64,000 bases of DNA, from contig NZ_OX216966.1 of assembly GCF_945605565.1 (NCBI RefSeq), forward strand, positions 1,991,001-2,055,000, read 5' to 3'. The position numbers and the translations under genes are program-made. Shown in pieces: positions 9,972 to 17,786 of the stretch. This DNA comes from Paenibacillus dendritiformis (GTDB lineage Bacteria; Bacillota; Bacilli; Paenibacillales; Paenibacillaceae). The notes under the pieces are model-generated. The model was not told the origin of the DNA and made no database searches. It saw only the letters and a list, made by a program, of their open reading frames with translations. The stretch's first letter is position 1; every line of letters starts with the position of its first letter.

Positions 9972-10673
9972 ATGGAACGAAGCGACAGCCGGCAACGCGT
10001 TACAATAGGTCTCATTACGATAGGACAAGCGCCGCGAACGGATGTGCAGCCATTGATTGAGCGCTGGCTGGCGCCTTGTGCGGATGTCATCCAGCTTGGC
10101 GTGCTCGATGGCATGGCGGTGGCGGAGATCGAGCGCGAGCTTGGCCCGCAACAGGGCGAATTCGTCCTGACGACACGGCTGGCCGACGGCGAAGCCGTCG
10201 TCTTGTCCGCGGCCAAAACGGAATTAGCAATGCAGCGCTTGATTGACGAGTGCGAGCGGCAGGGCTGCCAAGTGATCATTCTGCTCTGCACCGGCGCCTT
10301 CCGGCATCTTGCCGCTGAACGGGCTTTATTGATTGAACCGGAACGGATACTGACGCCCGCGATTGCGAAGCTGGCCGGCGGGACGCAGATTGGACTGATC
10401 ATTCCGCTCGCGGAGCAAGCGGAGGAGATGCGCCAGAAATGGGGCGCGTTCGGCGCGTCGATTACGACGGCAGCCGCTTCTCCCTACACGGCGACGCGGG
10501 AGCGGCTTGCGGCCGCCGCACAGGAACTGAGAGCTGCCGGCGCCGGAATTATCGTGCTCGATTGCATGGGATACACGTTAGAACATCAACAGATCGCCAG
10601 AGAGGCGAGCGGATGCTTCGCGCTGCTGTCGAGCAGCTTGCTGTTCAAGCTGATAACAGAATTGTGTGAGTAA
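9972..10673 (+). CDS. AroM-family protein (possible racemase-like fold)
   Basis: A 233-residue protein of the AroM family, named after an Escherichia coli gene of unknown function. The opening TIGLITIGQAPRTDV is characteristic. Two cysteines sit in symmetric positions, LLCTGAF (Cys106) and VLDCMGY (Cys198), each ending a hydrophobic strand; that arrangement recalls the paired catalytic cysteines of the Asp/Glu/hydantoin racemase superfamily, so an isomerase role is conceivable (inference). Start ATG 9972 has an AAAGGAGG ribosome binding site. Last gene of the operon, followed by a strong terminator. Confidence 0.82.
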   Translation: MERSDSRQRVTIGLITIGQAPRTDVQPLIERWLAPCADVIQLGVLDGMAVAEIERELGPQQGEFVLTTRLADGEAVVLSAAKTELAMQRLIDECERQGCQVIILLCTGAFRHLAAERALLIEPERILTPAIAKLAGGTQIGLIIPLAEQAEEMRQKWGAFGASITTAAASPYTATRERLAAAAQELRAAGAGIIVLDCMGYTLEHQQIAREASGCFALLSSSLLFKLITELCE

Positions 10674-10705
10674 AGGTTAGAACGATGGCAATTTAACAGA
10701 TGATA

Positions 10706-10746
10706 ACCGCCTGTTGCTTGCGGATGCAAGCAGCGGGCGGTTTTTA
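10706..10746 (+). terminator. Rho-independent terminator of the transporter/aroM operon
   Basis: A stem of about 15 bp (ACCGCCTGTTGCTTGC against GCAAGCAGCGGGCGG, one mismatch) with a GGAT loop and a T5 tail, 33 nt after the AroM-like stop. Confidence 0.9.
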
Positions 10747-10810
10747 AGTTTTGGCCGGCCTTTACCTGCTCTGAGGCCGCTATTTTTGGAGAGGATGTAC
10801 CTCCTTCTCC

Positions 10811-11046
10811 CGCCCTTAGCTTCACTATCCCATCGGTTCAGACTGATCGGGCAGTGCGTGATAACTACACTTCTAAGTATAGGTTGCAAGGCATCCCTAT
10901 CCTGCTGCCATAATGGGAGCGTTGAAGCTCCCGCCGCTGGGAGATCGGAGAGCCCTCGGCAACTTCTGAACGAATGGGAGAGTGGATATAAGGAAGAAAA
11001 CAGCGCCTGTACCCGGTGCTGAGTCGATGGGATAGTGTGCCTAAGG
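10811..11046. repeat. Dispersed copies of the left-edge monomer, both orientations
   Basis: Three further copies of the core found in the 1-945 array: one on the minus strand at 10811-10842 (reads CTGAACCGATGGGATAG then CTAAGG on that strand), and two on the plus strand at about 10965-10995 and 11019-11046, spaced 55 nt apart with the same intervening GAAGAAA...TGTACCGG-type spacer. They are more diverged than the array copies. No protein-coding evidence was found between 10747 and 11250. Confidence 0.75.
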
Positions 11047-11249
11047 CCTAAGGAGAGAAGGACTGAAGCATGAAATTGCACCCTTGGCTCTGCCCGAACA
11101 TTTGACTCTGCCCCCGTAGAACAACAAGGGACGTTCCCCTAATCATGTTACAGGGTAAGATGGGGCAACTCGAAGGGCAAGAAGGGCAGCAGGGAACATT
11201 GGGACGTAAAGACCGCGGCGGGCAAAGATGCGGAAGAGAGAGGTGGCAG

Positions 11250-11440
11250 TGAAATCCTGCAAAAGCGCAGGATTTTTCGTGATTTGAGCGCTATTTGATG
11301 AAATTCCTGCATAAGCGCATCAATTTTCCTAATTTTCAATGGAAATCCATTGTTATGGCTAAAATTCCTGCAGTTTTGCAGGAACCCCGGTAACGGAGTA
11401 AACGTCACAAGGAAAAACTGCATTCTCGCAGTTTTTTCGG
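11250..11440. repeat. Cluster of short CTGCA hairpins
   Basis: Non-coding stretch with small perfect palindromes: AAATCCTGC/GCAGGATTT (11252-11260 with 11267-11275), TTCCTGCA/TGCAGGAA (11365-11372 with 11377-11384) and AAAAACTGC/GCAGTTTTT (11413-11421 with 11428-11436), plus a half-copy near 11314. Related hairpins recur at 52020-52370. The last one, with A and T tails on both sides, could also terminate transcription in either direction. Confidence 0.7.
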
Positions 11441-11493
11441 CAAGTCGAGTCTGTGATAAGAAAGTTCGGCAAATCGAGCTGTAAGAAGAAGGG

Positions 11494-11538
11494 GGGGCTG
11501 TCGCCCTGCAGCTGCAAACTACTTTATGGGACAGCCCC
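11494..11538 (-). terminator. Probable terminator of the GH8 gene
   Basis: Inverted repeat GGGGCTGTC (11494-11502) with GACAGCCCC (11530-11538) just beyond the stop of the minus-strand gene; on the minus strand it is followed by a T-rich CTTCTTCTTAC run rather than a pure T tract. Confidence 0.5.
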
Positions 11539-11555
11539 TAGAAGATGCGTTCAAG

Positions 11556-12848
11556 TTATGGCGTCCACCAGTTGCCGGAGACGACGATCAGGCTGAGCAG
11601 GCGGATGCTGTTGCCGAAGTAAGTGTCGCCGTTGGTCGACTTCGAGGTCGTGTTGCTCCATAAGGAATTGAGCCATGCCTGATTGCTGGAATCGATCATG
11701 GCGCTGACGGCGAACGGAGTGGAGAACGGAAGATCATAGTAGGACACGAGCGGGCTGCCGTTCAGCTTATATCCCGCGCGGATATTCGCCGGATTGCTGC
11801 TGGTGCTGCTCTTGATCCAGCTATTCAGCTTCGTGAGCTGCGCCTTGGCGCGGGTATCTCCCGTCAAAATGTAGTCGGTCGCGATTCTCCAAGGCGTCCG
11901 GCTGGAGTTGTAATAGTAGTTGCCGTCATTCGGCGTCTCCAGGTAGGTTCCGACGGCCGGTTTATAGCCGCTGGATTCTTTGGTTGCGAAATCAGGCATC
12001 AGTCCGGTTGAACTCGAATATCCGGAGAACAGCTGCTGAATGATGGTGTAGGTCTGGTTCAGCACATTGTCCCAACGCGAATCTCCGGTCGCTGCCTTGA
12101 AGGCGCGGAGATGATTGAGCATAAAGTCGGACGGCCGCGTTCCTTTGCCCCACTTCGAGTCCGAATCGGACGCCCAGTCTCCGAGCTTCAGATGCCACGA
12201 TTTCTGGTTGACCTCGCTTTGCATGATGGCGTTGATGAGGTTGACCGCTTCCGCGCGGTAATTGATGCCGCTGGAGCTGCCCCATTGCTTGTCGGCCAGC
12301 AGGAGCGCATAGGCCATATCCATGTCGCCGTCGGTGGCGGCATCCGATCCGGCCTCCGTGTTATTCACGATGGCGGAGCCGTTATCGATCTGCTGCCAGG
12401 CCATCAGCTTCGAGTTAATCTCGCTCGGGTGCGCCTTGTAGAAGCGGTACAATCCGTCAAAATAGGTTTTTGCATTGGCGTCATGCCCTGCCATATAGGC
12501 GGTAATGAGCATGCCGTATCCATTCGCTTCGCTGGTTGTGACGGCATTTGGATACTCGTCATCGGATTCGCCGTTTAAGTTGTAATGAACGAAATATTGA
12601 TTGCTGACATACGGGTTTTTCTTTAAGTATCGGGCCTTCCATTCGTCGTACAGCCGCTTCACTTCGTTGTCCATCTGGCTCTGGCTCACGTTATTCGGCT
12701 TAATGACCCCTGAAGCGTACGATTGGTGCTGCGGGAACGGACGATTGACGGTCGCGGCAGACACCGTCTTCTCGGACATGACCCACAGGGTCTGAACCGA
12801 ACCGATAAGCAGGGTAAGGCAGAGAAACCATTTTACTGACTTTCGCAA
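11556..12848 (-). CDS. Secreted glycoside hydrolase family 8 (endoglucanase/chitosanase type)
   Basis: A 430-residue exported enzyme. Residues 1-32 form a signal peptide ending near TVSAA. The catalytic domain shows the GH8 signature ATDGDMDMAYALLLADKQWG (Asp173/175/177) and TTSEANGYGM, whose Glu107 fits the family's general acid. A long loop containing TYLETPNDGNYYYNSSRTPW places Glu304 where the chitosanase/glucanase subgroup of GH8 has its catalytic base (inference from recalled family structure). Likely substrates are beta-1,4 or mixed glucans or chitosan. The start reads TTG with AAGGAG 10 nt upstream, a rather long spacing. Transcribed alone; convergent with nothing nearby. Confidence 0.88.
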   Translation of the reverse strand: MRKSVKWFLCLTLLIGSVQTLWVMSEKTVSAATVNRPFPQHQSYASGVIKPNNVSQSQMDNEVKRLYDEWKARYLKKNPYVSNQYFVHYNLNGESDDEYPNAVTTSEANGYGMLITAYMAGHDANAKTYFDGLYRFYKAHPSEINSKLMAWQQIDNGSAIVNNTEAGSDAATDGDMDMAYALLLADKQWGSSSGINYRAEAVNLINAIMQSEVNQKSWHLKLGDWASDSDSKWGKGTRPSDFMLNHLRAFKAATGDSRWDNVLNQTYTIIQQLFSGYSSSTGLMPDFATKESSGYKPAVGTYLETPNDGNYYYNSSRTPWRIATDYILTGDTRAKAQLTKLNSWIKSSTSSNPANIRAGYKLNGSPLVSYYDLPFSTPFAVSAMIDSSNQAWLNSLWSNTTSKSTNGDTYFGNSIRLLSLIVVSGNWWTP

Positions 12849-13386
12849 TGCGATACGACTCCTTTCAATTTATAAAGTTGAAGCGACTCAATTTTCATAC
12901 AAGAAAATTAAATCGGTTTCACTTTAACCTATGCCGATGGCGGTAAGTTCATGATTGCAGAATGAGGTATGAGGAAATCCATCTGGGCCCGAGAGGAAAG
13001 GGGAAAGTCAAGCAACTCAGACAAATCAGGTAATCATGCATGTCTGAAAATCAGGCGGATCAGATCATCATTTCGAAGCAGGCAATTGCGGTCATGTATG
13101 AAAATATAAGCGATTTAACCTTTTGGGGCCGAAAACAAGAGCGTGCATGAATCAGGAGGCATTTTTTTCAATTATAATACGGGCCCGGGCAAAAAGAAAA
13201 GAGAAATTTAAAGCGCTTACAGACCCTTAAAAATGTTACGCTTTTTTCCGAAATTGCGTCCGAAAAAACCAAGATTAACGACATAAATCCCTAAATTTTG
13301 AAAAAACGATTTCATGTTATAGAATATAATGGAAAATGTTTGTATAATTAAGGAGGAATTGAATTCCTTCTCCGAAGGAAGCTGTT
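12849..13386. other. 538-nt intergenic region between divergent genes
   Basis: AT-rich spacer between the minus-strand GH8 gene and the plus-strand glycosyltransferase operon. It holds promoter-like AT-rich stretches (TATAAT-like hexamers near 13174 and 13347), a candidate catabolite-response element described separately, and no convincing coding sequence on either strand. Confidence 0.6.
13208..13221. promoter_or_regulatory. Candidate catabolite-response element (cre)
   Basis: TTAAAGCGCTTACA matches the cre consensus TGWAANCGNTNWCA at 13 of 14 positions (T for G at position 2). CcpA binding here could link the divergent GH8 and glycosyltransferase genes to carbon supply. It is about 165 nt upstream of the glycosyltransferase start and 360 nt from the GH8 start. 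Confidence 0.4.
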
Positions 13387-14391
13387 ATGATGACAACACC
13401 GATTTTGTATATGGTTGTTCCTTGCTATAACGAAGAGGCGGTGCTTCCCCTCACGATGCAGACCTTGACCGGCGTCCTGTCCCGCTTGGTTCAGGACCGC
13501 GTCGTCTCCGCCGAGAGCCGGATATTGCTGGTCGATGACGGCAGCAGAGATGCGACCTGGCTGACCATCGTACAGGAGCGGGAACGGAATCACTGGATTG
13601 CCGGATTGAAGCTGTCCCGCAATGCCGGGCATCAGAAGGCGCTGCTCGCCGGGCTGATGTATGCCAAAAATTTTGCCGATTGCGTCGTCTCCCTTGACGC
13701 CGATCTGCAGGACGATGTCGCCGTCGTGAGGCAATTCGTCGAGCAGTTCCGCGACGGCTGCGATATTGTGTATGGCGTAAGGGACAACCGGGATAACGAT
13801 ACGTATTTCAAGCGGTGGAGCGCCGAATTTTTCTATAAGCTGATGCGGCGGATGGGCATTCCGCTTGTCTACAATCATGCCGATTACCGGCTGATGAGCC
13901 GCCGTGCTCTCGACTACCTGAGCCAGTTCCCCGAGTCCAATCTGTTCCTGCGCGGCATCGTGCCGCTTATCGGCTTCCCGTCTTCCGTCGTGCCTTACCG
14001 GAGACTGGAGCGGGCAGCGGGCGTGACCAAGTATCCGCTCCGCAAAATGCTGTCGTTCGCCTGGGACGGCATTACGTCATTCAGCATGAAGCCGATGCGG
14101 TTCGTCACCACCCTTGGCTTCGTCAGCCTGGGCGCAAGCGCGCTGGCGGGCCTCTACGCCCTCCTGTCCAAGCTGCTGGGACAGACCGTATCCGGATGGA
14201 CCTCCCTAATGCTGTCCGTATGGTTCGTCGGAAGCGTTCAATTGCTCGGCCTGGGGGTGGTCGGGGAATACATCGGCAAGATCTATTCCGAGGTCAAGCG
14301 GCGTCCGCCTTACATTATTGAGCAGGTGCTGGCGGACAAGCCCGTGATCGAGCAGCCGATCCGGGCATATGGAACGGGGTGGGCGGAGTGA
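13387..14391 (+). CDS. Family 2 glycosyltransferase, GtrB/bactoprenol type
   Basis: A 334-residue GT-A enzyme: N-terminal VVPCYNEEAVLPL, LLVDDGSRDATW, LSRNAGHQKALLAG and the metal-binding SLDADLQDD, followed by RLMSRRAL-type acceptor region and two C-terminal membrane helices (about 235-255 and 270-295). This arrangement is that of GtrB/dolichyl-phosphate-type enzymes that load a sugar onto undecaprenyl phosphate at the inner membrane face. AAGGAGG lies about 35 nt upstream and the segment GAAGGAAGC just before the ATG is a weaker site. The stop overlaps the next gene, a GtrA-like flippase. Confidence 0.88.
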   Translation: MMTTPILYMVVPCYNEEAVLPLTMQTLTGVLSRLVQDRVVSAESRILLVDDGSRDATWLTIVQERERNHWIAGLKLSRNAGHQKALLAGLMYAKNFADCVVSLDADLQDDVAVVRQFVEQFRDGCDIVYGVRDNRDNDTYFKRWSAEFFYKLMRRMGIPLVYNHADYRLMSRRALDYLSQFPESNLFLRGIVPLIGFPSSVVPYRRLERAAGVTKYPLRKMLSFAWDGITSFSMKPMRFVTTLGFVSLGASALAGLYALLSKLLGQTVSGWTSLMLSVWFVGSVQLLGLGVVGEYIGKIYSEVKRRPPYIIEQVLADKPVIEQPIRAYGTGWAE

Positions 14392-14864
14392 GCGGCGCGA
14401 AGCTGGCCGTACGGGGCGGCGACCGCCTGTTCGGCCGCTATGCCGCCGTCGGAGCCGTGAACACGCTGGTCGGGCTCGGCACGGCGTATGTGCTGCTGTA
14501 TGCCGGATGGAGCCATTTTCATGCGACATTCGCGGGCAATTCGGTCGGCGTAGGGATGAGCTATATTTTGAACCGCCGCTATACGTTCCGCTACCAGGGG
14601 CAATGGCTGGCAAGCTTGCTCCGGTTCATCGCCATCGCGCTGCTCTGCTACGCGCTGGCGTATCAGGCGCTGCATCCGGCCATGTCTGCCCTGGCAGCCC
14701 TCCTGCTGCCCGCTTGGGCCTCGCCTTGGGAGCCGTATGCGGCCATATTGGGGGAAGCGGCGATCTATACCGCCGCCTCGTTCCGGCTTCACCGGGGCAT
14801 CACATTCGCCCGGACCAGCGGCGGGGAGGACGACACCCCGCCTATCGAAGCCGGCGTCAAATAG
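14379..14864 (+). CDS. GtrA-like membrane protein
   Basis: About 161 residues with four predicted membrane helices and the GtrA signature FGRYAAVGAVNTLVGLGTAY and GVGMSYILNRRYTFRYQG. GtrA proteins are thought to flip the lipid-linked sugar made by GtrB to the outside. Two GTG codons could start it, at 14379 or 14388; the second gives a GTGA overlap with the stop of the preceding gene and is slightly favoured. Encoded between the GtrB-like enzyme and a polytopic transferase-like protein. Confidence 0.85.
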   Translation: MGGVSGAKLAVRGGDRLFGRYAAVGAVNTLVGLGTAYVLLYAGWSHFHATFAGNSVGVGMSYILNRRYTFRYQGQWLASLLRFIAIALLCYALAYQALHPAMSALAALLLPAWASPWEPYAAILGEAAIYTAASFRLHRGITFARTSGGEDDTPPIEAGVK

Positions 14865-14906
14865 CAAGCAAGCATAGCGATTTCCACACGGGAGAGTGAT
14901 TCATGC

Positions 14907-16328
14907 ATGAAGCAGAAAGACTGGGTAACGTGGGGAGCCATGGGAATAGGCGCGCTTATTCTCATCGTAATTCTGTTCATTCCCCCGTTCATCGGAGTCG
15001 CGAACAACGGCGACTTCGAACGGATTGTGGGCAGCGGCGGCATTGCTCCGCTGAGCGACAAGTTCACCTATGAACAAAAATATTTCGGATACAGCCACTC
15101 GCGCCATGACTACGGCCCCTTCTCCTTGAACTATTGGTCATCTCAAGCACTGTTCGTCTTCCTGGCCGGGCTGCTCGGGCGGGCATGGAGTTCCGCTTCG
15201 TTCCCGCTGGAAGCGATGGGAGCGATCTATGCCGCCCTGCTGCTGGCGGTGCTGTTCCTTATTGTCCGGCATGCCTGTTCCGGACAGCGCTGGCTGCAGT
15301 TGACCGTCGCGCTCTGCCTGCTGTTTGTCTTCTTCGATATTGGCTATGTGGCGTATTTTCAATCTTTTTTCGGCGAGCCGGTCTCCCTTATCTTCCTGCT
15401 GCTCGCATCCGGAACGTCCTTCGTGTTAGCGTCGCGGCGCAAGCCTTCCATCGGCTGGCTCGTTCTGTTCTTCGTCTCCATCCTGATTCTATCCGCATCC
15501 AAGCTGCAGAATGCGCCGATCGGCCTTATCTTCATCCTCTTCGCCTTCCGGATCTACCAGAAGCGTCCGGAGTGGAGCTGGAGAAGCACGGTTATTGCCG
15601 GCTCGGCCTCGATACTGGCCGTGTCCGTATTGATGTATGCCAATGCGCCGCAGGAGCTGAAGCAGATTAACCTGTACCAGACGATATTTTACGGAATATT
15701 GAAAGACTCGCCTCATGTGGAGCAAGATCTGACAGAGTTGGGCATCCCGGAGAAATTCGCCCCGCTCGCCGGAACGAATTACTTCCAGAAGGATGTGCCG
15801 ATCCGGCAGGACGATCCGGAATTGACGGAGCATGTCTATTCCCGGCTCGGACATGTCGATGTGGCCGCATACTATCTGCGCCACCCCGGGCGGATGATCG
15901 ATAAGCTGGAGGCCGCCTCCTCTCAGGCCGCAATGATACGGCCGTACTACCTGGGCAATTACGAGCAAGAGGCCGGCAAGCCTCGGGGCGCTTTGTCTTA
16001 TACATACAGCGTGTGGAGCGAGACGAAGAAGGACTTGCTCCCGCAGCGCTTCGCTTTTTATCTCGTTTTTTTCCTTCTATATATAGGTGTGGCGCTCAGG
16101 GAGTACACCCGCAGACGATACGCGAAGCATGTGGTCGACGCGGCGTTGATCATCGGCTTCGTTGCGATTATCGCGGTGGCGGTGCCGCTGGTGGGGGACG
16201 GCGAGGCGGATTTGGGCAAGCATTTGTTCCTGTTCAACGTCAGCTTCGACATGATGATGATCGTATCGGTCGTCTGGGTGATAGCCCAGATTCGCAGAAT
16301 CTTCGACCGATCCCCCGAATTGCATTGA
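14907..16328 (+). CDS. Polytopic membrane protein, WsfD/GT-C-like glycosyltransferase
   Basis: A 473-residue protein with roughly ten membrane helices and a long extracytoplasmic loop. The first loop holds GVANNGDFERI, an acidic motif at the position where GT-C enzymes carry their catalytic Asp/Glu. It resembles proteins annotated as glycan hexose transferase WsfD from S-layer glycosylation loci of Paenibacillus and Geobacillus (recalled, not searched). As third gene after GtrB and GtrA types it fits the serotype-specific transferase of a three-component Gtr system, adding the sugar to an exported glycan or teichoic acid. The plus strand shows GGGAGAGTG upstream of the ATG. Confidence 0.68.
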   Translation: MKQKDWVTWGAMGIGALILIVILFIPPFIGVANNGDFERIVGSGGIAPLSDKFTYEQKYFGYSHSRHDYGPFSLNYWSSQALFVFLAGLLGRAWSSASFPLEAMGAIYAALLLAVLFLIVRHACSGQRWLQLTVALCLLFVFFDIGYVAYFQSFFGEPVSLIFLLLASGTSFVLASRRKPSIGWLVLFFVSILILSASKLQNAPIGLIFILFAFRIYQKRPEWSWRSTVIAGSASILAVSVLMYANAPQELKQINLYQTIFYGILKDSPHVEQDLTELGIPEKFAPLAGTNYFQKDVPIRQDDPELTEHVYSRLGHVDVAAYYLRHPGRMIDKLEAASSQAAMIRPYYLGNYEQEAGKPRGALSYTYSVWSETKKDLLPQRFAFYLVFFLLYIGVALREYTRRRYAKHVVDAALIIGFVAIIAVAVPLVGDGEADLGKHLFLFNVSFDMMMIVSVVWVIAQIRRIFDRSPELH

Positions 16329-16416
16329 TGAAGTGCAGACGATATGACGATAAGGGCCGTATGCACCCGCCGGCATATGACCTTGTTCCTAGCGAATCAT
16401 TCAAAAATAAGGATAT

Positions 16417-16454
16417 TGTAGATGGGACAGCCGGTAACGCCGGCCACATCTACA
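16417..16454 (+). promoter_or_regulatory. Two-part hairpin in the leader of the radical-SAM gene
   Basis: Outer stem TGTAGATG (16417-16424) with CATCTACA (16447-16454), inner stem GCCGG with CCGGC around a TAACG loop. It ends 19 nt before the ATG and is not followed by T residues, so it is not an ordinary terminator. The GAAGGGGG ribosome binding site lies right behind it. Confidence 0.45.
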
Positions 16455-16473
16455 GATGAAGGGGGCATAGCCT

Positions 16474-17727
16474 ATGAACCTTGACGTGAGAGACATCGCC
16501 CGCCATCCATTCACTGGTGTCATGTGGAAGACCGTGTCCGAGGATTGCAATCTGGCATGCGACTACTGCTACTACAGCTCATGCCAGGGACGGCCCGGCC
16601 ACACGATTCAGCGGATTGACGACGATATGCTGGACACGTTCATCCGTCAATGGATGGAGCAATCGCAGGGGGTGGCCTCATTTGCCTGGCAAGGAGGGGA
16701 ACCGCTGCTCGCCGGCAAGCCCTTCTTCGAGCAGGTCGTCCGGCTGCAGGCGGCCTATGCGCCGCCGCGCACGGTGATCAGCAATGCGCTGCAGACGAAC
16801 GGCACCCTGCTCGATGCGGAGTGGGCGGCCTTTTTCAAGCAATATGCCTTCCTGATCGGCGTCAGTCTGGACGGTCCGCAGCCGATTCACGACAAGCATC
16901 GCGTCACCGGATCGGGAGCCGGCTCCTACCAAGCCGTCATGCGCGGAATCGAACATTTGCGCAAGGCAGGCGTGGACTATAATATATTGACCGTCATCCA
17001 CGAGGACAATGTGGGCGAGGCGGCCGCGCTGATGGATTTCTTCGCGGCGGAGCGGTTTACGCATGTTCAGTTCATACCGTGCATGGATTTCCGCTCTCAG
17101 AACGTGGACGCGCCCGGCATCTATACGATCACGCCGGAGCTGTACGGACAATTTCTATGTGAAGCTTTCGATAAATGGTACAACGGTGGGGAGCCGCTTT
17201 TCTCCGTCCGCATGTTCGACAATGTCCTTCAGGCCGAATTGGGCCTGGAGCCGGAAATGTGCACTCATCGCGAATCCTGCCCCTCGGCGCTCGTGCTGGA
17301 GCCGAACGGGGATGCCTATCCGTGCGATTTCTTCCTGCACGACCGCTACCGGCTCGGCAACGTCGGCACCGACCGGCTGGCCTCCTTGTCCCGCCATCCG
17401 AGCTGGCGGCAATTCCATCAGATGAAGAAGGATGTGCCGGACGCTTGCCGCGCATGCGAATATTGGCGCTACTGCCATGGCGGCTGCCCCCGCAACCGGA
17501 TCGGCCGGGACGGCTTATGGGAAGGCCATACCGACTATTTCTGCGAGAGCTACCGGATGCTGTACGCGCATGCAGGGGAGCGCATTGCCACGCTCGGCCG
17601 GAAGATCCGCCTGCAGGAGCTGCTGCGGCTCCGGGGGAGCGGCCGCCCGCTGCCCGGCCGCAATCAACCTTGCGTATGCGGCAGCGGACGCAAGTTCAAG
17701 CAATGCTGCGGGCCGCTGCTCCCATAG
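16474..17727 (+). CDS. Radical SAM/SPASM enzyme, anaerobic sulfatase-maturase-like, with SEC-C tail
   Basis: A 417-residue protein. CNLACDYCYY gives the CxxxCxxC cluster that binds the SAM-cleaving [4Fe-4S] centre (Cys25, 29, 32). The radical-SAM barrel follows (SFAWQGGEPLLAG, SLDGPQPIHDKHR), then a SPASM domain with the Cys pattern C...C...PCDFF...C..C..W.YCHGGCPR. This layout is that of anSME enzymes which turn Cys or Ser of sulfatases into formylglycine. The last 25 residues (NQPCVCGSGRKFKQCCG) are a SEC-C zinc motif, unusual but seen in some members. No sulfatase gene is in the window, so the target is unknown. Confidence 0.85.
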   Translation: MNLDVRDIARHPFTGVMWKTVSEDCNLACDYCYYSSCQGRPGHTIQRIDDDMLDTFIRQWMEQSQGVASFAWQGGEPLLAGKPFFEQVVRLQAAYAPPRTVISNALQTNGTLLDAEWAAFFKQYAFLIGVSLDGPQPIHDKHRVTGSGAGSYQAVMRGIEHLRKAGVDYNILTVIHEDNVGEAAALMDFFAAERFTHVQFIPCMDFRSQNVDAPGIYTITPELYGQFLCEAFDKWYNGGEPLFSVRMFDNVLQAELGLEPEMCTHRESCPSALVLEPNGDAYPCDFFLHDRYRLGNVGTDRLASLSRHPSWRQFHQMKKDVPDACRACEYWRYCHGGCPRNRIGRDGLWEGHTDYFCESYRMLYAHAGERIATLGRKIRLQELLRLRGSGRPLPGRNQPCVCGSGRKFKQCCGPLLP

Positions 17728-17750
17728 CGTGCCCGCATTTTCAAGTACAA

Positions 17751-17777
17751 GAGGCGATGCCCGGATGGCATCGCCTC
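17751..17777. terminator. Hairpin between convergent genes
   Basis: Perfect 11-bp stem GAGGCGATGCC / GGCATCGCCTC with a 5-nt loop, 23 nt after the radical-SAM stop and 10 nt beyond the stop of the opposing SH3-repeat gene. It lacks a clear T tail on either side. Confidence 0.55.
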
Positions 17778-17786
17778 CTATGTATG

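Noticed and set aside
10677..11423. Minus-strand frames in the repeat region after the aroM-like gene
   Set aside because: They run over the terminator and the dispersed repeats; no coding signature.
12540..12860. Insertion sequence or prophage remnants around the GH8 gene
   Set aside because: No transposase, integrase, terminal inverted repeats or target duplications were seen here or elsewhere in the window.
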